This document shows, piece after piece, positions 1-6,247 of a stretch of DNA of 6,247 bases. Numbering within the stretch: position 1 is the stretch's first letter; each line of letters starts with the position of its first letter. The notes under the pieces were generated by a model that saw nothing but the letters and a program-made list of their open reading frames with translations, was not told where the DNA came from and did not search any database. This DNA is from Micavibrio sp. (lineage in GTDB: Bacteria > Pseudomonadota > Alphaproteobacteria > Micavibrionales > Micavibrionaceae), in the NCBI GenBank assembly GCA_027066695.1, contig JAMONE010000180.1, positions 1 to 6,247 on the forward strand. Reading direction: 5' to 3'. The position numbers and the translations under genes are program-made.

Positions 1-7
1 AGGCCTC

Positions 8-1831
8 ATGAGCAAAACCAACAGCAAAAACAACTCTGAAAAAGAAGATTTTTCAATGCCCGACCCCGTTGTTCTAGGGCAAGCAGTTATGGATGCTTAT
101 AAAAAGACTTTGCCGCTATTCGAAAGCTATGCAAAAAAATACAATCTGCAAGGCGGCATGGGGCAAATGCCAGAGATTGATTTTGATCCTATGAATATGC
201 AGGAAAGCTATATGAGCTTTCTTGAGCAAGTAGCAAAAGATCCCAATAAATTCATGGAAATCCAAGCAGGTTTTGCCCAAGACTGGACACAGCTTTGGCA
301 GGAAAGCATGAGTAAATTCATGGGCGCAGCCACGCAACCAACCATAAAGCCTACAAAAGGTGATCGCAGATTTAAAGCTCATGAATGGCAAGAAAGCGCG
401 GTTTTTGACTTTATCAAACAATCATACTTACTCACCTGCAATCACATAGAAAAAACGCTTGATAATGCAACTGAGCTTGACGATAAACAAAAACAAAAAC
501 TGCGCTTCCAAACAAAGCTTTTTACCAATGCGATGTCCCCCACAAATTTCATGATGACAAATCCCGAGGTACTAAGCGAGACTATGAAAACTGGCGGCGA
601 GAACCTTGTGAAAGGATTTCAAAACCTGCTGGAGGATTTAGAGCGCGGCGGCGGTAGCTTGAACATAAGCACTACAAATTACGAATCATTTAAGCTTGGC
701 GAGAATATAGCCGTAACAAAAGGCAGTATCATTTATCAAAATGACCTTATGCAACTGATTCAGTATGAAGCTAAAACTGAAAAAGTGCATAAAACTCCGA
801 TGCTTATTATTCCACCATGGATCAATAAATATTACATCCTTGATTTGCGCGAGGGTAATTCACTTATCGAATGGGCGGTAGAGCAAGGCCACAGCGTATT
901 TATAATCTCTTGGGTAAATCCAACAGCCAAGCTAGCTAAAAAGCAGTTTGAAGATTATATGGATGAAGGAATTTTAGCTGCTCTCGATCAAATAGAAAAA
1001 GCCACTGGCGAGAAGCAAACAAACGCAGTTGGCTATTGCCTTGGTGGAACATTACTGGCTACTACATTGGCGTATCTATCTAATATAAAACAAGAAAAGC
1101 GTATTAAATCGGCAACATTTCTAACCACCTTACTAGATTTTGAACATGCGGGAGATATGAAATTATTCCTCGATGATGATCAGCTAGAACGATTAGATGA
1201 AATGATGGATAAGCACGGCATCCTTGATGGAAAAGAGATGCAAAAAACTTTTGCTCTGATGCGTGCGAACGACCTTATCTGGTCTTTTGTGGTTAATAAT
1301 TACCTTATGGGGCGTGAGCCATTTCCCTTTGATCTGCTCTATTGGAATGATGATTGCACCAATATGCCAGCCGCGATGCACCGTTTTTATCTGCGTAATA
1401 TGTATCGTGATAATAAATTAATCGAGGCTGGCGGCATATCCATGAAGGGCGAAGCCATTGATTTATCAAAGATAAAAACCCCATGCCACTTTATCTCGGC
1501 CAAGGAAGATCACATCGCACCATGGAACGCTACATATGAAGGGGTAGAGCTAATCGGCAGTGAAAATGTGAGCTTTACACTATCTGCTTCTGGCCATATT
1601 GCAGGAGTAGTGAACCCGCCACATAAGAATAAATATTGCTATTGGAGTAATAGCAAACTGCCAGATGATTACAACCAATGGCTGTCAGATGCGACGCAGC
1701 ATGATGGCTCTTGGTGGCCTGCATGGAATGACTGGGTTTGCGCCTTCTCCAGCAGTAAAGTAGATGCTCGCAAAATAAGCCAAGAACTAGAACCAGCTCC
1801 AGGAAGTTACGTTAAAATAAAAAGCAAATAA
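8..1831 (+). CDS. phaC: Class I poly(3-hydroxyalkanoate) synthase PhaC
   Basis: It polymerises short-chain (R)-3-hydroxyacyl-CoA into polyhydroxyalkanoate at the surface of cytoplasmic carbon-storage granules, releasing CoA. The 607-residue protein has an N-terminal PhaC domain (about 70-250) and an alpha/beta-hydrolase catalytic domain (about 260-600). The lipase-like box is GYCLGG at 342-347 with nucleophile Cys344. Asp501 (in SAKEDHIAPW) and His530 (in SGHIAGVVNPP) complete the triad, at spacings close to those of the Cupriavidus necator enzyme (Cys319, Asp480, His508). The C-terminal HDGSWWPAW and EPAPGSYVK stretches are class I hallmarks, and the length fits class I rather than the shorter class III/IV catalytic subunits. 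The start is uncertain: only 7 bases precede this ATG, with no in-frame stop, so the true start may lie outside the window; Met17 (position 56) is another candidate. The first 16 residues are polar and lack conserved features. No phaA, phaB, phaR or phasin gene is visible. Family and class are confident. Confidence 0.96.
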   Translation: MSKTNSKNNSEKEDFSMPDPVVLGQAVMDAYKKTLPLFESYAKKYNLQGGMGQMPEIDFDPMNMQESYMSFLEQVAKDPNKFMEIQAGFAQDWTQLWQESMSKFMGAATQPTIKPTKGDRRFKAHEWQESAVFDFIKQSYLLTCNHIEKTLDNATELDDKQKQKLRFQTKLFTNAMSPTNFMMTNPEVLSETMKTGGENLVKGFQNLLEDLERGGGSLNISTTNYESFKLGENIAVTKGSIIYQNDLMQLIQYEAKTEKVHKTPMLIIPPWINKYYILDLREGNSLIEWAVEQGHSVFIISWVNPTAKLAKKQFEDYMDEGILAALDQIEKATGEKQTNAVGYCLGGTLLATTLAYLSNIKQEKRIKSATFLTTLLDFEHAGDMKLFLDDDQLERLDEMMDKHGILDGKEMQKTFALMRANDLIWSFVVNNYLMGREPFPFDLLYWNDDCTNMPAAMHRFYLRNMYRDNKLIEAGGISMKGEAIDLSKIKTPCHFISAKEDHIAPWNATYEGVELIGSENVSFTLSASGHIAGVVNPPHKNKYCYWSNSKLPDDYNQWLSDATQHDGSWWPAWNDWVCAFSSSKVDARKISQELEPAPGSYVKIKSK

Positions 1832-1832
1832 C

Positions 1833-1846
1833 TTGATCAACGTCAA
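1833..1846. promoter_or_regulatory. Candidate FNR/FixK-type regulator box upstream of etfBA
   Basis: The sequence TTGATCAACGTCAA fits TTGAT-N4-(A/G)TCAA, the consensus of CRP/FNR-family oxygen and redox regulators (FNR, Anr, FixK, FnrL). It starts 2 bp after the phaC stop and its centre is about 100 bp before the etfB ATG, so etfBA is the natural target. The usual activator position is centred near -41.5, which would put the transcription start near 1881. The visible -10-like hexamers (TTTAAT at 1863-1868, TATGGT at 1880-1885) would instead place the box at about -35 or -52, so the promoter geometry is unresolved. The match is seen directly; the function is inferred, and no fnr/fixK gene lies in the window. 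Confidence 0.5.
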
Positions 1847-1862
1847 TAAAATATAGCAATTC

Positions 1863-1899
1863 TTTAATGCTTGCACTCTTATGGTTTTTATATCAAAAT
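1863..1899 (+). promoter_or_regulatory. Possible etfBA promoter region (weak)
   Basis: The 108-bp phaC-etfB spacer (1832-1939) is strongly AT-rich, has no ORF of note and shows no convincing terminator for phaC. Two weak sigma-70-like readings exist. One is a lone -10-like TTTAAT at 1863-1868 (five of six matches to TATAAT) downstream of the FNR-type box. The other is TTGCAC at 1871-1876 with CAAAAT at 1894-1899 and a 17-bp spacer, a poor match. An etfBA promoter here is plausible because of the gap, but I cannot choose between these, and read-through from phaC is also possible. Confidence 0.25.
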
Positions 1900-1923
1900 A
1901 ATAACTTCTTTATTCCTTTTATC

Positions 1924-1930
1924 TGGAGTG
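1924..1930 (+). promoter_or_regulatory. Ribosome binding site of etfB
   Basis: TGGAGTG contains a GGAG Shine-Dalgarno core placed 9 nt before the ATG at 1940. This spacing supports that start codon for etfB, as does the N-terminal sequence MKIFVPIKRVVDY, which aligns with the family from its first residues. Confidence 0.75.
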
Positions 1931-1939
1931 ACTTTATAA

Positions 1940-2704
1940 ATGAAAATATTTGTGCCTATAAAACGCGTTGTTGATTATAACGTGAAAATCCGTGTTAAAT
2001 CCGACGGTTCTGCGGTTGAGCTGGCGAACGTTAAAATGTCGATAAATCCGTTTGACGAGATCGCTATCGAAGAAGCTGTGCGCTTAAAAGAATCGGGCAA
2101 GGCTTCGGAAATTATTGTCGTAACCATCGGTCCCGAAAAAGCGCAAGAGCAGATTCGCACGGCTATGGCTATTGGTGCGGATCGCGGGATATTGGTTAAG
2201 ACGGACGCTCCAATTGATCTTGGCGGGGTTGAACCATTGGGCGTTGCTAAAACACTCAAAGCTTTGATCGAAAAAGAAAAGCCCGACCTTGTTATTATGG
2301 GCAAACAATCTATTGATGATGATTCTAATCAAAGCGGGCAAATGCTCGCCGCTCTGCTTGGTTGGGCGCAAGGAACATTTGCATCCAAACTGGATATAGA
2401 TGGCGATAAAATCACAGTAACGCGCGAAGTTGATGGAGGCCTGGAAACGCTAGAGCTTAGCTCTCCTGCTATTATAACCACGGATTTACGGCTTAATGAG
2501 CCGCGCTATGCCAAGCTTCCCGACATTATGAAAGCGAAGAAAAAACAGCTTGATATCATAGAGCCGTCAGAGCTTGGCGTTGATTACACTGCCCGCCTTG
2601 AGATCATAAATGTGAGCGAGCCTGAGCAGCGCAGCGCAGGCATAAAAGTGGCAAGCGTTGATGCGCTGATTGATAAACTCAAAAATGAAGCAAAGGTGAT
2701 ATAA
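1940..2704 (+). CDS. etfB: Electron transfer flavoprotein, beta subunit (EtfB)
   Basis: This is the beta subunit of the soluble ETF heterodimer, which accepts electrons from acyl-CoA and related dehydrogenases and passes them to ETF:quinone oxidoreductase. The 254 residues match the usual length. The protein closely resembles human ETFB as I know it: KRVVDYNVKIRVK (8-20), NPFDEIAIEEAVRLKE (36-51), the AMP-binding GKQSIDDDSNQSGQM (121-135) and the recognition-loop region DLRLNEPRYAKLPDIMKAKK (182-201). Leu193 corresponds to the human partner-anchoring Leu195, and Glu163 to Glu165. This indicates the housekeeping (group I) ETF that binds AMP structurally, not a bifurcating FixB/FixA or Bcd-type ETF with a second FAD. 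It is followed by etfA 2 bp downstream, so the two are translationally close and surely co-transcribed. The candidate FNR-type box and promoter lie upstream. No dehydrogenase partner or ETF:quinone oxidoreductase gene is in the window. Confidence 0.97.
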   Translation: MKIFVPIKRVVDYNVKIRVKSDGSAVELANVKMSINPFDEIAIEEAVRLKESGKASEIIVVTIGPEKAQEQIRTAMAIGADRGILVKTDAPIDLGGVEPLGVAKTLKALIEKEKPDLVIMGKQSIDDDSNQSGQMLAALLGWAQGTFASKLDIDGDKITVTREVDGGLETLELSSPAIITTDLRLNEPRYAKLPDIMKAKKKQLDIIEPSELGVDYTARLEIINVSEPEQRSAGIKVASVDALIDKLKNEAKVI

Positions 2705-2706
2705 TT

Positions 2707-3636
2707 ATGAGCATCCTTATAGTAGCAGAGCATGACAACACGAATATTAAATCCGCAACCCTAAGCACTATCGGCGCGGCAATGCAAATTGGCGGCGATA
2801 TAGATATCCTAGTCGCTGGATCAAATTGCGATGAGGCGGCAAGCGCGGCGGCTCAAATTGCAGGAATTAGCAAGATTATCAAAGCTGATGCGCCGCATTT
2901 AGAGCATCAAAGTGCAGAGGAACTCGCGCCTATAATTGTAGATCTGGCCTCTAATTATTCTCATATACTTACGCCAGCGACCACTTTTGGTAAAAATATT
3001 TTGCCACGCGCTGCCGCGCTGCTTGATGTGCAGCAAATATCGGATATTATCTCGGTGGAATCTCCTGATACATTCAAACGCCCCGTTTATGCGGGTAACG
3101 CTATTGCTACGGTGCGCTCGTCTGACAGCATCAAATTAATTACAGTTCGCACAACCACATTTGATGCGCCAAACGCATCTGGTGGAAATGCTAGCGTTGA
3201 AGATTATTCCGTTGGCAAAGCCTTGAATTTAAGTAAATTCGTTAAACAGGAATTTTCTGTCTCCGAACGCCCCGAGCTGACATCAGCTAAAATAGTCGTC
3301 TCAGGCGGGCGCGGCGTTGGATCGAAAGAGAACTTCAAAATTATAGAGGCTCTCGCTGATAAGCTTGGCGCGGCTATTGGTGCATCACGCGCCGCCGTTG
3401 ATGCGGAATTTGTGCCTAATGATTATCAGGTTGGCCAAACTGGCAAGATCGTTGCTCCTGACCTATATATAGCCATCGGCATTTCTGGCGCGATACAACA
3501 TCTAGCAGGAATGAAGGATTCTAAAGTTATTGTTGCTATTAACAAAGATGAAGACGCGCCGATATTCTCTATTGCTGATTACGGCCTTGTCGCTGATTTA
3601 TTCGATGTAGTGCCAGAATTAGAAGGTAAGTTATAG
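2707..3636 (+). CDS. etfA: Electron transfer flavoprotein, alpha subunit (EtfA)
   Basis: This is the alpha subunit of ETF, carrying most contacts to the redox-active FAD. The 309 residues match the normal length. The N-terminal Rossmann-like domain (1-180) includes the SHILTPATTFGKNILPRAAA stretch (85-104) typical of EtfA. The C-terminal FAD domain (about 190-309) has SGGRGVGSKENF (199-210), GASRAAVD with Arg228 (225-232), QVGQTGK (241-247), GISGAIQHLAGM with Ser260 and His265 (258-269), and NKDEDAPIFSIADYGLVADL (279-298). All expected FAD-binding motifs are present, so the subunit looks functional. A Shine-Dalgarno-like AGGTG at 2694-2698 lies inside the end of etfB, ahead of the ATG, and the intergenic gap is only 2 bp. 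It is the last gene of the plus-strand unit and converges on ftsY. Confidence 0.97.
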   Translation: MSILIVAEHDNTNIKSATLSTIGAAMQIGGDIDILVAGSNCDEAASAAAQIAGISKIIKADAPHLEHQSAEELAPIIVDLASNYSHILTPATTFGKNILPRAAALLDVQQISDIISVESPDTFKRPVYAGNAIATVRSSDSIKLITVRTTTFDAPNASGGNASVEDYSVGKALNLSKFVKQEFSVSERPELTSAKIVVSGGRGVGSKENFKIIEALADKLGAAIGASRAAVDAEFVPNDYQVGQTGKIVAPDLYIAIGISGAIQHLAGMKDSKVIVAINKDEDAPIFSIADYGLVADLFDVVPELEGKL

Positions 3637-3737
3637 AATGTTCTGCAAAATCCATTAAAAAAGCACAGCCATTAAACTGATAAAATATCATACCCAAAAG
3701 TTGACTGTAGCAACTAAATTTACGACGTTTTTCATCA
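3637..3737. other. Convergent etfA/ftsY intergenic spacer
   Basis: These 101 bp separate the converging ends of etfA (plus) and ftsY (minus). There is no credible small gene. Two short hairpins are visible: TGATA-AAA-TATCA at 3678-3690, without a following T-run, and a 5-bp-stem hairpin at 3699-3715, listed separately. No strong GC-rich intrinsic terminator serves the plus-strand unit, so Rho-dependent or overlapping 3' ends are likely. Confidence 0.6.
3696..3715 (-). terminator. Weak possible terminator of the mtaB-ftsY unit
   Basis: Read on the minus strand, AGTTG-CTACAGT-CAACT forms a 5-bp stem with a 7-nt loop whose 3' arm runs into TTTT, starting 22 nt after the ftsY stop. The stem is short and low in GC and the T-run is only four long, so this is a weak candidate rather than a confident intrinsic terminator. 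Confidence 0.25.
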
Positions 3738-4907
3738 CTATGACTCAAGCCCCATAAGGCTACGCGCATAATCCTGCGCTTTAAACGCTTGTAAATCCTC
3801 GATTTTCTCACCAATACCGATTGCATGAACAGGAACGCCGAACTGATCAGCAAGGCCGACAAGAACGCCGCCCTTTGCCGAGCCATCAAGTTTTGTCACA
3901 ATCAAACCCGTAACATCAACCATATTTTTGAACGTCTCAACTTGCGAATACGCATTTTGCCCTGTCGTAGAATCTAGCACCAAAAGAGTCGCATGCGGAA
4001 TGCTCTCATCTTTTTTCTTTAGCACGCGGATAATTTTTTCCAGCTCTTCCATGAGGTTAGCTTTATTTTGCAAGCGACCAGCCGTATCAATCAGCAACAC
4101 ATCAATATTATCTGCTTTTGCTTTCTCATATGCTTCATAAGCAACCGAGGCCGCGTCCGAGCCGACTTCTTTAGAGAACATAACCGCGCCGCTACGCTTT
4201 GCCCACACGCCAAGCTGATCAATCGCCGCCGCGCGAAAAGTATCCGCCGCAGCCACCATAACAGAAGTCCCCTCCTCTTTTTGGAACTTCTCCATATATT
4301 TACCGATTGTAGTAGTTTTACCCGCACCGTTAACGCCGCAAACTAAAATCACATAAGGCGAGCTTACGGACTTATCAATAACCAAAGGCTTTGCCACAGG
4401 CTCAAGAATTTTTGTAATGCTCCCAGCCAAAGCTTCTTTGATTTCCTCTTCGGAAATATCCTTGCCAAAACGATCTTTAGAGAAATCCTCAATAACACGC
4501 GCCGCAGTTTTAGGGCCTAAATCAGCCTCAATCAAAACTTCCTCAAGCGCGTCCAAAGCATCCTGATCCAGCTTTGACTTTGTAATAATATCACCAAGAC
4601 CTTTAGTGATTTTTGATGATGATTTACCAAGCCCGCTAGCTAGCCTTGAAAACCAACCGCCCTCATCCGAATGATCATTTTCAAGATCATCATGCGTAAT
4701 ATCTTCTGGCACTGGAGAAATCTCAAGCTCATCAATAACATCATTGTCAGTCTCGCGAAGTTCTGCTTGGATTGGATCATCCGCAAGCTCGGCCTCATAA
4801 TCAGTCGAAGGCTCAAGCTCTGGCTCACCTTGTGGATGAAGCATTTCTTGATCGCGCTCGTCTTGCTCTTGAACTGCAATATTATTTTTCTTACGCCAAA
4901 AAACCAT
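3738..4907 (-). CDS. ftsY: Signal recognition particle receptor FtsY
   Basis: FtsY is the membrane-associated SRP receptor GTPase. It docks Ffh-bound ribosome-nascent chain complexes at the SecYEG translocon for co-translational membrane insertion. The 389 residues show an acidic, low-conservation A domain (about 12-82), then the membrane-binding amphipathic start of the N domain, GGWFSRLASGLGKSSSKITK (83-102). The NG GTPase domain follows, with P-loop GVNGAGKT (191-198), DTFRAAA (222-228), DTAGR (274-278), TKLDGSAKGG (338-347) and the closing GIGEKIEDLQAF (364-375), all intact. The A domain length is modest compared with E. coli FtsY. The start is supported by the strong Shine-Dalgarno AGAGGAAG (minus strand, 4923-4916), 8 nt before the ATG. 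It lies 51 bp downstream of mtaB in the same orientation, probably co-transcribed as in the familiar alphaproteobacterial dapF-mtaB-ftsY order. Confidence 0.98.
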   Translation of the reverse strand: MVFWRKKNNIAVQEQDERDQEMLHPQGEPELEPSTDYEAELADDPIQAELRETDNDVIDELEISPVPEDITHDDLENDHSDEGGWFSRLASGLGKSSSKITKGLGDIITKSKLDQDALDALEEVLIEADLGPKTAARVIEDFSKDRFGKDISEEEIKEALAGSITKILEPVAKPLVIDKSVSSPYVILVCGVNGAGKTTTIGKYMEKFQKEEGTSVMVAAADTFRAAAIDQLGVWAKRSGAVMFSKEVGSDAASVAYEAYEKAKADNIDVLLIDTAGRLQNKANLMEELEKIIRVLKKKDESIPHATLLVLDSTTGQNAYSQVETFKNMVDVTGLIVTKLDGSAKGGVLVGLADQFGVPVHAIGIGEKIEDLQAFKAQDYARSLMGLES

Positions 4908-4915
4908 GATAAAAA

Positions 4916-4923
4916 CTTCCTCT
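4916..4923 (-). promoter_or_regulatory. Ribosome binding site of ftsY
   Basis: On the minus strand AGAGGAAG is a strong Shine-Dalgarno match 8 nt before the ATG at 4907-4905 and fixes that start. It lies in the 51-bp mtaB-ftsY gap, which holds no convincing terminator or promoter (an isolated TATGAT lacks a -35 partner). Confidence 0.75.
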
Positions 4924-4958
4924 TATTTAATAAGATCATACGCTCTTTATAATTATTT

Positions 4959-6185
4959 TCATAGAGCTTTAGGAGTTAATTCTATATCAACAAGGCTTCC
5001 TACAGCTAAGTCTTTTGAAACTGGAATAGGCAGGAAATTTTCCGCGCGACCTATGCCGCCTTTCTCAACTAATACTGAAAGGGTTTCACCAATATTACGC
5101 GCTAAAAGCTTATCAAGCTGCTTAGCTCCTAAATCCCGCAAGCGAGCTGCGCGCTCTTTTCTGATAGGCACTTCAACTTGATTTGGTATCCTTGCAGCAG
5201 GCGTTCCCTCGCGCTTAGAATAAGGAAATACATGCAAATAAGTAATATCGCATTCCTCAACAATGCGCATAGTATTTGCAAACATCTCCTCGCTTTCCGT
5301 AGGAAATCCCGCGATAATATCCGCGCCAAAAGCTATTGTCGGGCGCAATTCACGGGCGCGATTACATACATCAATAACATCTTGGCGCAAATGCCTGCGA
5401 GCCATGCGCTTTAAAATCATGTCATCACCAGCTTGCAATGACAAATGCAAATGCGGCATGAGGCGCGGCTCATTCTCGATTAAGCCCCATAAATCCTCGT
5501 CAATCTCCACAGGGTCAAGCGAGGAAAGCCGTAGCCGTTTTAACTCTGGCACTATATTAAGCACGCGCCGTATCATCTGTCCAAAGCTAGGGCTGCTCGG
5601 CAAATCCGCACCGTATGAGGTAACATCCACGCCCGTAAATACAATCTCGTTATAGCCTTGGGATATTAATTTACGCACCTGCTCGGCAATTACCCCCATA
5701 GGCACAGAGCGCGAGTTTCCCCGCCCATAAGGGATAATACAAAAAGTACAGCGATGATCACAACCATTTTGCACCTGTAAAAATGCGCGGCTTTTATCCT
5801 CATAACCATCAATTAAATGGCTGGCAGTTTCCTTCACCGACATAATATCATTGACTAGAATTTTATCATGGTTATTACCCCAGCTATCCGTTTCAAGCTT
5901 CAAATCATTGCCGATAACTTGATCGACCTCTTCCATGCTTGCATATTTATCAGGGTCAATCTGCGCGCTACAGCCCGTTACAATAATCTTAGCCGTAGGA
6001 TTTTCCCGACGCGCCCGCCTGATAGATTGGCGAGCCTGCCTCTCCGCCTCTGCCGTAACCGCGCAAGTATTAAAGATTATAGCATCATCAAGCCCCGCAT
6101 TTTTGGCATGATCGCGCATAACCTCGCTCTCGTAAAAATTCAGCCGACAGCCGAAGGTTTTAAGCTTTGGGGATTTACCCTTCAT
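4959..6185 (-). CDS. mtaB: tRNA t6A37 methylthiotransferase MtaB (radical SAM)
   Basis: MtaB adds a methylthio group to t6A37 of ANN-decoding tRNAs, giving ms2t6A, using two iron-sulfur clusters and S-adenosylmethionine. Counting from the ATG at 6185 the protein has 408 residues. The N-terminal MTTase (UPF0004) domain (about 7-110) supplies Cys13 (TFGCRLN), Cys41 (NTCAVTAEAERQARQ) and Cys72 (VTGCSAQ) for the auxiliary cluster. The radical-SAM domain has Cys142-x3-Cys146-x2-Cys149 (NGCDHRCTFCIIPYGRG). A C-terminal TRAM domain (about 364-408) binds RNA. NTCAVTAEAERQ is typical of MtaB rather than MiaB, which usually has an NTC-x-IRE pattern; RimO is less likely for the same reason. The reading frame stays open to an ATG at 6221, but that 12-codon extension is dapF sequence in another frame. 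The ATG at 6185 has GAAGG 8 nt upstream and gives an N-terminus matching the family. It overlaps the dapF end by 11 bp, implying translational coupling. Confidence 0.93.
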   Translation of the reverse strand: MKGKSPKLKTFGCRLNFYESEVMRDHAKNAGLDDAIIFNTCAVTAEAERQARQSIRRARRENPTAKIIVTGCSAQIDPDKYASMEEVDQVIGNDLKLETDSWGNNHDKILVNDIMSVKETASHLIDGYEDKSRAFLQVQNGCDHRCTFCIIPYGRGNSRSVPMGVIAEQVRKLISQGYNEIVFTGVDVTSYGADLPSSPSFGQMIRRVLNIVPELKRLRLSSLDPVEIDEDLWGLIENEPRLMPHLHLSLQAGDDMILKRMARRHLRQDVIDVCNRARELRPTIAFGADIIAGFPTESEEMFANTMRIVEECDITYLHVFPYSKREGTPAARIPNQVEVPIRKERAARLRDLGAKQLDKLLARNIGETLSVLVEKGGIGRAENFLPIPVSKDLAVGSLVDIELTPKAL

Positions 6186-6246
6186 AAAGAACGCCTTCAA
6201 ATACATAAGCCACCGCGCCACTCATTAAAACATGGTCATCTTGTGT
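6175..6246 (-). CDS. dapF: Diaminopimelate epimerase DapF, C-terminal fragment (cut by window edge)
   Basis: Reading the minus strand from 6246 gives 23 codons and a TAA stop: TQDDHVLMSGAVAYVFEGVL followed by YEG. The pattern HVLM-(S/T)-G-x-(V/A)-x-x-V-(F/Y)-(E/D)-G is the characteristic last strand of DapF, which interconverts LL- and meso-diaminopimelate for lysine and peptidoglycan synthesis in the cytoplasm. The catalytic cysteines lie outside the window and cannot be checked. The stop overlaps the mtaB start by 11 bp (ATGAAGGGTAA), and dapF directly upstream of mtaB and ftsY is a known alphaproteobacterial order, which supports the call despite the short length. The gene is truncated only by the window boundary; nothing suggests a pseudogene. 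Confidence 0.85.
   Translation of the reverse strand, partial: TQDDHVLMSGAVAYVFEGVLYEG
6194..6198 (-). promoter_or_regulatory. Ribosome binding site deciding the mtaB start
   Basis: GAAGG on the minus strand lies 8 nt before the ATG at 6185-6183, inside the 3' end of dapF. The alternative upstream ATGs at 6221 and 6206 lack a comparable Shine-Dalgarno at suitable spacing, so this site favours the shorter MtaB. Confidence 0.65.
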
Positions 6247-6247
6247 T

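Noticed and set aside
1856..1874. Imperfect hairpin GCAATT/AATGC as a phaC terminator
   Set aside because: The stem is about 5 bp with a bulge, is low in GC and has no T-run directly after it.
1940..3636. Possibility that etfBA is a bifurcating or nitrogen-fixation (FixAB-type) ETF
   Set aside because: EtfB carries the DLRLNEPRYA...LP recognition loop and the GKQSIDDDSNQSGQM AMP site of group I housekeeping ETF, and no fixC/fixX or bcd neighbour is present.
4922..4934. Palindrome CTTATT-T-AATAAG just upstream of the ftsY ribosome binding site
   Set aside because: It is a low-complexity AT-rich 13-mer in an AT-rich gap; a one-base loop cannot form a hairpin, and it matches no operator I recognise.
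4671..4952. Plus-strand open frame of 93 codons antisense to the ftsY 5' end
   Set aside because: It is a shadow of the ftsY reading frame: its composition follows the antisense of the acidic A domain, no family is recognisable and no ribosome binding site supports it. The same applies to the other antisense frames within ftsY, mtaB, etfB and phaC.
6186..6221. 12-codon N-terminal extension of MtaB from the ATG at 6221
   Set aside because: It lies wholly within dapF in another frame, lacks a good ribosome binding site and adds residues not expected in the family; the ATG at 6185 has a well-spaced GAAGG.

Overview
This 6.2-kb window reads as chromosomal DNA of an alphaproteobacterium of moderate to low GC (roughly 40-45% by eye). 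The assignment rests on the class I PHA synthase, on ETF subunits very close to the mitochondrial/alphaproteobacterial type, and on the gene order dapF - mtaB - ftsY, which is well known in Alphaproteobacteria. I cannot place it to genus.

Left half, plus strand: phaC (class I polyhydroxyalkanoate synthase, intact catalytic triad) lies at the very edge of the window. It is followed by a 108-bp AT-rich spacer and then etfB-etfA, separated by 2 bp and encoding the electron transfer flavoprotein. The spacer holds a 14-bp palindrome, TTGAT-N4-GTCAA, that fits the FNR/FixK/Anr binding consensus, so oxygen- or redox-responsive control of etfBA is a reasonable hypothesis.

Right half, minus strand: the last 23 codons of dapF (cut by the window edge) overlap the start of mtaB (tRNA t6A37 methylthiotransferase) by 11 bp. 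mtaB is followed 51 bp later by ftsY (the SRP receptor GTPase). The longest mtaB reading frame opens 36 bp too early, inside dapF; the Shine-Dalgarno sequence supports the internal ATG at 6185. etfA and ftsY converge across a 101-bp spacer with only weak hairpins.

Functionally, phaC and etfBA both touch acyl-CoA metabolism: PhaC polymerises 3-hydroxyacyl-CoA into storage granules, while ETF takes electrons from acyl-CoA dehydrogenases during beta-oxidation. The minus-strand set is housekeeping: cell wall/lysine precursor, tRNA modification and membrane protein targeting. I see no mobile element, CRISPR array, tRNA/rRNA, defence gene or other novel system. The region is ordinary, with the FNR-type box as the main point worth following up.
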